Shown in pieces: positions 31,020 to 41,967 of a stretch of DNA of 64,000 bases. The notes beneath the pieces were generated by a model. The model was not told the origin of the DNA. It did not search any database and saw only the letters and a list, made by a program, of their open reading frames with translations. The position numbers and the translations under genes are program-made. This DNA comes from Eustoma russellianum (taxonomy: Eukaryota; Streptophyta; Magnoliopsida; Gentianales; Gentianaceae): contig AP025069.1 in the NCBI GenBank assembly GCA_036186865.1, positions 8,924,583-8,988,582 on the forward strand, given 5' to 3'. The number at the start of each line of letters is the position of its first letter. Position 1 is the stretch's first letter.

Positions 31020-34000
31020 GTGTGATCCTAGTTAACAAAGTACCCGCAAACGTGTTATTTGATAGTGGAGCTAGTCACTCCTTCATATCTAAGCGATTCG
31101 CCAGAGGACTCGACTGTTTACCCGAATGGCTCGAGAACCCCTTTAGGGTGCAGGCAGCAGGCGAGCAAGTACTGGTTTCTCACCATCAGTACAAAGATTG
31201 TGATTTGGAATTTGATGGAAAGATATTCTTGGTGACCTTAGTCCCAATCCCGATGAAGGACTTTGATATAATATTGGGCATGGATTGGCTAACCAAGAAT
31301 CATGCCAATATCAATTGTAAACTTAAGCAAGTGACCCTCAAGGACCCTGAGATGAATGACATCACGGTACAAGGAAATGTCAAGATAACTAAAGCTCTAA
31401 CGAAGATATACATGACGGCGATTAAGGCCTGTAAGGCTTTGCAAAAAGGAGCAGAGGGATATATGGTGTATGCTGTAGATGCTCAGCAAGAAGTTCCCTC
31501 CATGGATCAAATACCGGTGATCAATGAATTTCAGGACGTATTCCGGATGATTTACCGGGAGTTCTGCCATCGAGAGAAGTGGAGTTCGAGATTAACTTGA
31601 TACCCGGAGCCGAGCCTATATCTAAGGCACCTTACAGAATGGCTCCAGCAGAACTTAAGGAGTTAAAGGGGCAACTTCAGGAGTTGTTAGACAAAAAGTT
31701 AATTCGCCCCAGCGTATCACCTTAGGGAGCTCTAGTTCTATTCGTAAAGAAGAAAGATGGCATCATGAGGTTATGCATCGATTACCGGGAGTTGAACAAG
31801 ATCACCATTAAGAATAAATATCCTCTACCAAGGATAGAGGATTTATTTGACCAACTAAAAGGAGCTCGCTGGTTTTCAAAGATCGACCTTCGACAAGGGT
31901 ATCATCGATTACTTGTGAAAGCGGGAGACATTCCCAAGACCGCTTTTCGGACTCGATACGGGCATTATGAATTTTTGGTGATGCCTTTTGGATTAACTAA
32001 TGCCCCAGCGGCATTCATGGACTTGATGAACACCGTATTTCGAGAGCAGTTGGACCAATCCGTGGTGGTGTTCATCGATGATATCCTAGTCTACTCTCCA
32101 GACAAGCAAGCACACGCTAAACACTTAAGAGTGGTGTTGCAAACCCTGAGACAACAAAAGCTTTATGCCAAATTCAACAAGTGTGAATTTTGGCTAAGAA
32201 GTGTAGCCTTTCCCGGTCACGTGATTTCGGAGGATGGGATTTCTGTGGACCCTAAGAAGATAGAAGCCATCACGGAATGGCCAAGGCCCACAAATGTGAC
32301 CGAAGTCAGAAGCTTCCTAGGCTTGGCAGGCTACTATAGGAAGTTCGTCGAGGGCTTCTCAACAATAGCAGTTCCATTGAGCCTACTTACACAGAAGAAG
32401 ACCAAGTTCGAATGGACTGCCGAATGCGAGCAGAGCTTTACTGAGCTCGAGAAGAGGTTGACCACAGCCCCGGTGTTGGCACAGCCCTCCGGCACCGACG
32501 GGTTCGTGATCTATAGTGACGCATCCAAGAAAGGACTAGGTTGTGTCTTGATGCAAAGTGAACGAGTCATATCGTACGCGTCAAGACAGTTGAAACCATA
32601 TGAGCAGAACTACCCGACGCATGACTTGGAGATCGCAGCTGTGGTATTTGCTCTCAAGATCTGGAGACACTATCTATATGGAGAGAAATGCGCCGTGTTC
32701 ACAGATCATAAGAGTTTGAAATATCTATTCTCGCAGAAGGAGTTGAACATGAGACAGGAGAAGATGGTTGGAGCTACTTAAGGATTATGACCTAACCATC
32801 AACTACCATCCGGGTAAGGACAACAGAGTGGCAGATGCACTGAGCAGAAAATCTAGCCACGCAAGACAATCTCAGTTGGAAAGAGAAATTGAAGAGTTTG
32901 ACCTCGAAGTGGTGAACTCCGTAGCGAATGTTCTGACGGCTTTATCCATCAGCCCAGACTTGGTGGACAGGATCAAAGAGGAGCAGTATGGGGACACAAC
33001 GCTAAAAGACATTCGTGACAAGCTAGCTGTGGAACCAGTAAAAGATTTCCAGTTGCGAGAAGATGGAAGTCTACGGTTCCAGAATCGGTTATGCGTGCCA
33101 GGTAAAGGAGAACTCCGAACAAAATTGCTCCAGGAAGCGCATAACTCAAGGATGTCTATCCACCCAGGGAGCACTAAGATGTATAAGGACCTCAAAAGAA
33201 ATTATTGGTGGATAGGGATGAAGAGATCAATAGCGGCATACGTCGAAAGGTGTTTGGTTTGCCAACAAGTCAAAGCCGAACATCAACGACCTGGTGGTTT
33301 GATGATGCCGCTAGAGATCCCAGAATGGAAATGGGAACACGTGACGATGGACTTCGTGATGGGACTACCCAAGACTAGAAATGGAAATGAGATGATCTGG
33401 GTGATTGTAGACTGATTAACAAAGACGGCTTATTTCATAGCCATGCCACATGGTACTTCGTATGAAAGGTTGTCCAATATCTATGTGGATAACATTGTGA
33501 GTCTACATGGAGTTCCAGTCAGCATTGTGTCGGACCGTGATCCCAAGTTCACCTCTAAGTTTTGGAGAGCATTCCAGAAGGCAATGGGTACCGAACTGAG
33601 AATGAGTACCGCGTACCACCCACAAACGGATAGACAATCCGAGAACCATCCAAACCTTGGAAGACATGTTGAGAGCATCGCTTTAGATTTCCAAGGAAGC
33701 TGGGATAGCATGCTGAAATTGATGGAGTTCTCATATAATAACAGCTATCACAGTGCAATTGGCATGGCGCCATTTGAAGCTTTATATGGACGTAAATGCA
33801 GGTCCCCGGTTTGTTGGGACGAAGTTGGGGAAAGGACAATCACTGCACTTGAATTGGTTGAGCAAACAGTTGAAAAGGTGAAAGTGATAAGAGAGAAACT
33901 AAAAGTGGCTCAAGATCGTAGTAAGAGTTGGGCCGATTCTAAGAGACGACCTTTGGAGTTTGAGGAAGGCGATAACGTCTATCTACGAGTTTCACCCACC

Positions 34001-34384
34001 AAGGGAGTGGCAAGGTTTGGGGTGAAGGGAAAGTTGAGCCCTAGGTACATTGGCCCTTACGAAATACTTGGTAAAGTTGGCGAAAGAGCATACCGATTAG
34101 ACTTGCCACCAAGTTTGTCCCAAGTTCATAACATATTTCACGTATCTCAATTAAGGAAATACGTATCGGACCCCAGCCATGTCCTTGAAGCACAACCATT
34201 GGATGTTAAGGAAGATGTCTCATATGCAGAACACCCAATGAAAATCGTTGATAGAAAGGATCAAGTCCTACGCAGACGCATCATTCCGTATGTCAAAGTT
34301 CAGTGGAGTAACCATACGGAGCGTGAAGCCACGTGGGAGCTTGAGGAGCAAATGAAGGAGCTATATCCATACCTCTTCAAATAA
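31020..34384 (+). pseudogene. gypsy internal 1 pol, broken
   Basis: Protease has VLFDSGASHSFIS (near 31055). A frameshift follows near 31555 and a TAG near 31724. RT from 31765 has LCIDYRELNKIT, FSKIDLRQGYHQ-like (here HR), VMPFGLTNAPAAF and the FIDDILVYS box. RNase H has VIYSDASKKGLG and TDHKSLKYLF, with a frameshift near 32760. Integrase has the H..H..C..C finger (CLVCQQVKA) near 33250, a TGA near 33413 and IVSDRDPKFTSKFW. The end has the chromodomain-like IVDRKDQVLRRRIIPYVKVQW and EREATWELEE motifs. Two frame changes near 33640 and 33679 cancel each other, leaving about 13 altered residues in the integrase. Confidence 0.85.
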
Positions 34385-34410
34385 GGTACGCCAGTTTCGA
34401 GGACGAAACT

Positions 34411-34429
34411 TTTTGTAAGGGGGGTGGAA
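34411..34429 (+). other. gypsy polypurine tract (internal 1)
   Basis: GTAAGGGGGGTGGAA stands directly before the TG of LTR2. The equivalent before LTR3 is at 41949-41967. Confidence 0.75.
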
Positions 34430-37091
34430 TGTTATGCCCCGTACCCTCCGTAGGATAATTAAAAGACGAAGAAGGAATTAAAGGAGATTAATGACGGTCA
34501 ACGGTAATGAATTAGGAATTAAGTATGAGATTAATTAGAAATTAATGAGAGATTAAATATTAGAATTAAATAGTATTTAATTTTAGAATTAAATAATAAA
34601 GGTTTATCTTTTAAGATAAATAAGATAATAGATATAATTTAGAAACACCAAATTTAACCCTGCCCATATAAAAACTAACAAACGTCAGTTTCCTCATTAC
34701 GCAGAGAAAACTGACGCAACCTCCTTTCTTCCCCATACGCGATTTTGAGACCCTGCAGCCCTAGGAGAAGAAACTCTCTAGAAATCAATCCATCCTCCGT
34801 TCGTTCATCAATCCGTTTCCGAGTAATCAAAGGCAAGTAATTATCTTATAAGTTCCTACGTTTTGTGAAAGAAAACTGGCGTATTTCATTATCAAAGTGG
34901 ATCACCATGCAGTAGTTTCATTTTGTGATTATTTGTATATGATCTATGTGTTTTGGTTTCGAGATTTGGCCGATGTATATGAAAAAGCATTCGTTGTTGT
35001 TGTTGATTATGTGAAATCCTACAAATCCTACCCCTTGAATCCGTTTTGGTTGTGATTTCCTTGTTGCGTGGGTTTGAGGGAAAAAGGTGGGATTTTTGGG
35101 ATTGATGAGGTTGGAGAAATTGCGTACTAGGCTTGGATCTTGTTTGCATAGTGTATAACGTTCGAATCTATAGTCTAAGCATGCATGATAGCAGGGATTA
35201 GGCTTGGATTGATTGGGATGAAGTTTGGATACGTTGGTGTTTATGGTTCTGCAGTTGTTGCAGAAAACGCAGAACTTCCTTGCTGGAATCGCGGACTTCG
35301 ATCGATCGATGTGAGGGGATGAAGTACATCGATCGATCGATGTAGGGTAAGGCTGAGAGATCGATGTCCACTGACGGACATCGATCTATCGATGTAGAGG
35401 GGAGTTGAGAGATCGATGTCCACTGACGGACATCGATCGATCGAAGTGGGGAGAAGTTGAGAGATCGATGTCCACTGACGGACATCGATCAATCGATGTA
35501 GATGAGGGTTGAGAGATCGATGTCCACTGACGGACATCGATCGATCGAAGTATAAAGGGCTGAGAGATCGATGTTCTCTGATGGACTTCGATCGATCGAT
35601 GTGAGGGTATGAAGTCACATCGATTGATCGATGTGAGGGAATGAAGTCCATCAGTTTTGAGGAAAATAGAGGAAGAAAGAGGGAAGCTCGGGAAATCCTT
35701 GGATGACCTTAGAGACGTCTTAAGACCTGTTTAAAGGTAGTTTAAGTCTTGGGAACATGACTTAGGATGGTGAATCAACTTGGTGACTCCAATGGGTTTC
35801 CGACTCGGATTTCAACGTGGATGACTTAGAAGGGTCAGGAAATGAACGTACGAGGTGTCTAAGAGTTCAATGATGGGAGTGTTCACATTCGTGTATGAAG
35901 TTTGGTAGCAAGATTAAGGGATGACGATCTAGTTGAAGCCTAAGCGTTGATGTGTAAGCTAGAGAACTCTTGTGTGTTACTTGCACTTGCGCATGTGAAT
36001 ATGAACTGCATATGTGAACGAGAAATGTGATTGAAACGAGGAGTCTTGCATCATGGCATGTGCATTGCATATGGTTTTGAGAAAGAGATGTGCTTCGGTA
36101 CATATTTGCGAAGGTGACCTGTAATGTAAACCGGGATGGAAATATAAGTCGAGGCGCATTGCAGGGCACAAAAGGCTGTAACGTAAACCGGGATGGAAAT
36201 ATAAGCCGGGGCGCGTTGCAGGGTATAAAGTCCTCTGCAATGTTAATCGGGATGGAAATATAAGCCGAGGTGCATTGCAGAGTTTTACGAGATCTGTGAT
36301 GTAAATCGTGATGGAAATATAAGCTGAGGCGCATCACAGAGCATACGAGCCTGTAACGTAAACTGGGATGGAAATATAAGCCGGGGCGCGTTACAGGGTG
36401 ACGAGTTACGAGACTGGACATTGTGACATGCATTGCACTGATTTGAAAAGAAATGGCTCATGCATTTGTGATTGTGTAGTGTAGTGCATATTTTGACATG
36501 CATCACAAGAGTTGTCGTGGTATGGATGTGCGTGGTAATTGATTGTCAGTGAATGGTTAATCGCGTTCGAATTGCTATACTTGCTGTTACGTGATTCGTT
36601 TACGTATTTGGAAGTTTTACAAGACATGTGCCCCACGATCCCCTTGAGTTATCTATTACTCATGTCTTGCCATGCGTTGATCCCGTATGTCTTATAAGCG
36701 GGTTACTTGCTAGCGTTTTCGCTAAGGGTACTGCCTTTGTCTTTGCAGATGAGCCTAGTTACGACATGATTTTCATTGAGGACGATGGCGAGTGGGCAGA
36801 ATGGGATGTTTAGACCATGTGGAGTGGATTGATTAGATAGTTTTCCGTCATTTCTGTTTCTTAACTCGTTTGGGATTTTAGATGGCTGCGACCATACACA
36901 GTTCTTCTGGTATTCACATTGTCTTTTGACGTACTGCATTGATGGTTTAGATTGACGTGATATGTTTCTGCGCTTATTTCTCTTACGTCATAGATGATGT
37001 GTATTCGAGAGATGAGACGTCTTGTAGTTTTCTTAATAAGCTACGACGGGTGTACCGGTTCGGATTCCGCTATCCGGGTCGGGGCGCTACA
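34430..37091 (+). repeat. gypsy compound LTR2, chimeric
   Basis: 2662 bp. Up to the G at 35729 its diagnostic bases follow LTR3 (CCCCGTACCC, CAACGGTAATG, AAATTTAACCC, GATCAATCGATG, CCTGTTTAAAGG). From the G at 35817 on they follow LTR1 (CAACGTGGATGAC, TTGCACTTGCGC, TGTGCTTCGG, CGCTATCCGGG). It serves as 3' LTR of internal 1 and 5' LTR of internal 2. The ATCGATCG array is at 35300-35650. Confidence 0.9.
36118..36397 (+). repeat. five stem-loop units in LTR2
   Basis: The copy of the LTR1 array with the same five arm pairs. Loop differences are few (for example CCGGGATGG in unit 2), and the arms are unchanged. Confidence 0.85.
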
Positions 37092-37368
37092 GGTGGTATC
37101 AGAGCCTAGGCTTCAGATCTACCTCGGAGACCTAGGTTATGACATGTAGAGTCTTAAGCCATGATTTTCACCTCAAGTTGATCTTTGGGTCCAAGTATGC
37201 AATCTTAGATTTGAGTTTGATTGGGATGGGTGTGTGTACGAGTGCGATAAAGTGTAATCAATAAATGTTATTTATTTAAAATTATGAAGTCCGCCTTGTA
37301 CATCATCATGGACCACAAGTACTTATTTTTGGAACTGCCAGATACTAATAAGCGTGATCTTGCAGAAA

Positions 37369-38447
37369 ATGCCTCCTAGACGTGACAACCAAGGAAATGG
37401 TGGCAATGGGAACAATAACCCTCCACCACCATCACCTCCAGTCTTAGTACCCCAGGCGCTGACTGACGCTATCACAGTGATAGCTCAAGGGGTTGCTCAG
37501 CAGCAGCAACAACCACCGCAACCTCTTCCACCACCTCCCCAGCACGGTATCAGGTATTATATTGGGGAGATGCGAAAGATGCAAGCCCCCACGTTTGAAG
37601 GGACCACTGATCCAGAGGTGGCTGGATTTTGGAAGGACGAGATTGAAAAATGTTTCAGGCTTGTGCAAGTGCCTAAAGAACTGAAGGTAGTCGTGGCCAC
37701 ACCGTTGCTGATCGGCAGGGCCAATGCCTGGTGGAACGGCATTCTGCCTAAGATGACTCCTCCTATTTAGTGGAGCCAGTTTGTGCAGGCCTACAAAGAT
37801 TATTATGTGCCTAAGACTGCCATTTTGGAAAAGATGAGGTAGTTTGACAAGTTTGAACAAGGGAGGATGTCGGTTTCCGATTACGCTGACAGGTTACATG
37901 CCTTGGGCAAATTCACACCCTTGGTATTAGAAAATAATCGGATGAAAATGATGAAGTTCGAAGAGGGTCTGAACCCCCGCATACGGACGGCTATAGCGGG
38001 GTCGAGTCTGAAAACTTTTGAGGAAATGCTGGATGCATGTTACCGAGTGGAGAGTGACATGCGTATGTCACAACCAAGAGAGGCTCGCGAAGAGACGAGC
38101 AAAAGACCGAGGGTAGAGCAAAGCGGAGGTAAACCCGGACGTTGGGTAGATCCCTAGAAAAGGACAAGCGGGGCCAGTTCAAAGGGCACCGCAGCCAAAT
38201 CAACCCAATCGCCAAGAACCAGCAGAATGTCCACACTCCCATAGGAGACACGCAGGTGAGTGTTGGAAGATTACCGGAGCGTGCTTCAAGTGTGGAAAGA
38301 CAGGCCACCGGATTAAGGACTGTCCTGAATGGGACCCTAAACCTCAAGCCGGAGCAGGGCCAGCCCAGTAGCAGAAAGCCAGGCCCAATGCGAGAGTCCA
38401 CGCCATGACGGACGCTGAAGTCCAGGAGGACGCAAACGTGGTGACAG
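37369..38447 (+). pseudogene. gypsy internal 2 gag, broken
   Basis: Nearly identical to internal 1 gag, with the same TAG codons (37768, near 37841 and at 38155) and the same frame change before the intact zinc knuckle CFKCGKTGHRIKDC. Private differences are few, for example Pro to Leu in the proline run and Gly to Glu before KCFRLVQV. Shared lesions show both internals descend from one already damaged template. Confidence 0.85.
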
Positions 38448-38556
38448 GTATGACCTAAGTTAAAAAATAGTTGCTTAAGCTGAATTTTAGTTTCCTAAGA
38501 TATTGAATATGTGTTATGTAAAAAAAAAGCTTTATGTGCTACCCTCCTATGATTAG
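38448..38556 (+). other. putative intron between gag and protease (internal 2)
   Basis: 109 bp with the same donor (ACAG|GTATGACC) and acceptor (GATTAG|GTGTG) as internal 1. Confidence 0.6.
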
Positions 38557-41500
38557 GTGTGATCCTAGTTAACAAAGTACCCGCAAACGTGTTATTTGAT
38601 AGTGGAGCTAGTCACTCCTTCATATCTAAGCGATTCGCCAGAGGACTCGACTGTTTACCCGAATGGCTCGAGAACCCCTTTAGGGTGCAGGCAGCAGGCG
38701 AGCAAGTACTGGTTTCTCACCATCAGTACAAAGATTGTGATTTGGAATTTGATGGAAAGATATTCTCGGTGACCTTAGTCCATATCCCGATGAAGGACTT
38801 TGATATAATATTGGGCATGGATTGGCTAACCAAGAATCATGCCAATATCGATTGTAAACTTAAGCAAGTGACCCTCAAGGACCCTGAGATGAATGACATC
38901 ACGGTACAAGGAAATGTCAAGATAACTAAAGCTCTAACGAAGATATACATGACGGCGATTAAGGCCTGTAAGGCTTTGCAAAAAGGAGCAGAGGGATATA
39001 TGGTGTATGCTGTAGATGCTCAGCAAGAAGTTCCCTCCATGGATCAAATACCGGTGATCAATGAATTTCAGGACGTATTCCGGATGATTTACCGGGAGTT
39101 CTGCCATCGAGAGAAGTGGAGTTCGAGATTAACTTGATACCCGGAGCCGAGCCTATATCTAAGGCACCTTACAGAATGGCTCAAGCAGAACTTAAGGAGT
39201 TAAAGGGGCAACTTCAGGAGTTGTTAGACAAAAAGTTAATTCGCCCCAGCGTATCACCTTAAGGAGCTCTAGTTCTATTCGTAAAGAAGAAAGATGGCAT
39301 CATGAGGTTATGCATCGATTACCGGGAGTTGAACAAGATCACCATTAAGAATAAATATCCTCTACCAAGGATAGAGGATTTATTTGACCAACTAAAAGGA
39401 GCTCGCTGGTTTTCAAAGATCGACCTTCGACAAGGGTATCATCGATTACTTGTGAAAGCGGGAGACATTCCCAAGACCGCTTTTCGGACTCGATACGGGC
39501 ATTATGAATTTTTGGTGATGCCTTTTGGATTAACTAATGCCCCAGCGGCATTCATGGACTTGATGAACACCGTATTTCGAGAGCAGTTGGACCAATCCGT
39601 GGTGGTGTTCATCGATGATATCCTAGTATACTCTCCCGACAAGCAAGCACACGCTAAACACTTAAGAGTGGTGTTGCAAACCCTGAGACAACAAAAGCTT
39701 TATGCCAAATTCAGCAAGTGTGAATTTTGGCTAAGAAGTGTAGCCTTTCCCGGTCACGTGATTTCGGAGGATGGGATTTCTGTGGACCCTAAGAAGATAG
39801 AAGCCATCACGGAATGGCCAAGGCCCACAGATGTGACCGAAGTCAGAAGCTTCCTAGGCTTGGCAGGCTACTATAGGAAGTTCGTCGAGGGCTTCTCAAC
39901 AATAGCAGTTCCATTGAGCCTACTTACACAGAAGAAGACCAAGTTCGAATGGACTGCCGAATGCGAGCAGAGCTTTACTGAGCTCGAGAAGAGGTTGACC
40001 ACAGCCCCGGTGTTGGCACAGCCCTCCGGCACCGACAGGTTCGTGATCTATAGTGACGCATCCAAGAAAGGACTAGGTTGTGTCTTGATGCAAAGTGAAC
40101 GAGTCATATCGTACGCGTCAAGACAATTGAAACCATATGAGCAGAACTACCCGACGCATGACTTGGAGATCGCAGCTGTGGTATTTGCTCTCAAGATCTG
40201 GAGACACTATCTATATGGAGAGAAATGCGCCGTGTTCACAGATCATAAGAGTTTGAAATATCTATTCTCGCAGAAGGAGTTGAACATGAGACAGGAGAAG
40301 ATGGTTGGAGCTACTTAAGGATTATGACCTAACCATCAACTACCATCCGGGTAAGGACAACAGAGTGGCAGATGCACTGAGCAGAAAATCTAGCCACGCA
40401 AGACAATCTCAGTTGGAAAGAGAAATTGAAGAGTTTGACCTCGAAGTGGTGAACTCCGTAGCGAATGTTCTGACGGCTTTATCCATCAGCCCAGACTTGG
40501 TGGACAGGATCAAAGAGGAGCAGTATGGGGACACAACGCTAAAAGACATTCGTGACAAGCTAGCTGTGGAACCAGTAAAAGATTTCCAGTTGCGAGGAGA
40601 TGGAAGTCTACGGTTCCAGAATCGGTTATGCGTGCCAGGTAAAGGTGAACTCCGAACAAAATTGCTCCAGGAAGCGCATAACTCAAGGATGTCTATCCAC
40701 CCAGGGAGCACTAAGATGTATAAGGACCTCAAAAGAAATTATTGGTGGATAGGGATGAAGAGATCAATAGCGGCATACGTCGAAAGGTGTTTGGTATGCC
40801 AACAAGTCAAAGCCAAACATGAACGACCTGGTGGTTTGATGATGCCGCTAGAGATCCCAGAATGGAAATGGGAACACGTGACGATGGACTTCGTGATGGG
40901 ACTACCCAAGACTAGAAATGGAAATGAGATGATCTGGGTGATTGTAGACTGATTAACAAAGACGGCTTATTTCATAGACATGCCACATGGTACTTCGTAT
41001 GAAAGGTTGTCCAATATCTATGTGGATAACATTGTGAGTCTACATGGAGTTCCAGTCAGCATTGTGTCGGACCGTGATCCCAAGTTCACCTCTAAGTTTT
41101 GGAGAGCATTCCAGAAGGCAATGGGTACCGAATTGAGAATGAGTACCGCGTACCACCCACAAACGGATAGACAATCCGAGAACCATCCAAACCTTGGAAG
41201 ACATGTTGAGAGCATGCGCTTTAGATTTCCAAGGAAGCTGGGATAGCATGCTGAAATTGATGGAGTTCTCATATAATAACAGCTATCACAGTGCAATTGG
41301 CATGGCGCCATTTGAAGCTTTATATGGACGTAAATGCAGGTCCCCGGTTTGTTGGGACGAAGTTGGGGAAAGGACAATCACTGCACTTGAATTGGTTGAG
41401 CAAACAGTTGAAAAGGTGAAAGTGATAAGAGAGAAACTAAAAGTGGCTCAAGATCGTAGTAAGAGTTGGGCCGATTCTAAGAGACGACCTTTGGAGTTTG

Positions 41501-41922
41501 AGGAAGGAGATAACGTCTATCTACGAGTTTCACCCACCAAGGGAGTGGCAAGGTTTGGGGTGAAGGGAAAGTTGAGCCCTAGGTACATTGGCCCTTACGA
41601 AATACTTGGTAAAGTTGGCGAAAGAGCATACCGATTAGACTTGCCACCAAGTTTGTCCCAAGTTCATAACATATTTCACGTATCTCAATTAAGGAAATAC
41701 GTATCGGACCCCAGCCATGTCCTTGAAGCACAACCATTGGATGTTAAGGAAGATGTCTCATATGCAGAACACCCAATGAAAATCGTTGATAGAAAGGATC
41801 AAGTCCTACGCAGACGCATCATTCCGTATGTCAAAGTTCAGTGGAGTAACCATACGGAGCGTGAAGCCACGTGGGAGCTTGAGGAGCAAATGAAGGAGCT
41901 ATATCCACACCTCTTCAAATAA
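38557..41922 (+). pseudogene. gypsy internal 2 pol, broken
   Basis: Same domains and most of the same breaks as internal 1: protease DSGASHSF, RT with FIDDILVYS near 39610-39640, RNase H, integrase with zinc finger and chromodomain-like end. Two informative differences stand out. The former tryptophan codon in the ...RPSVSP(W) motif is TAA here (near 39261) but TAG in internal 1. In the integrase the first frame change (near 41177) is not compensated here, so the frame stays broken at 41246 and reopens at 41194 in another frame. Confidence 0.85.
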
Positions 41923-41967
41923 GGTACGCCAGTTTCGAGGACGAAACTTTTTGTAAGGGGGGTGGAA

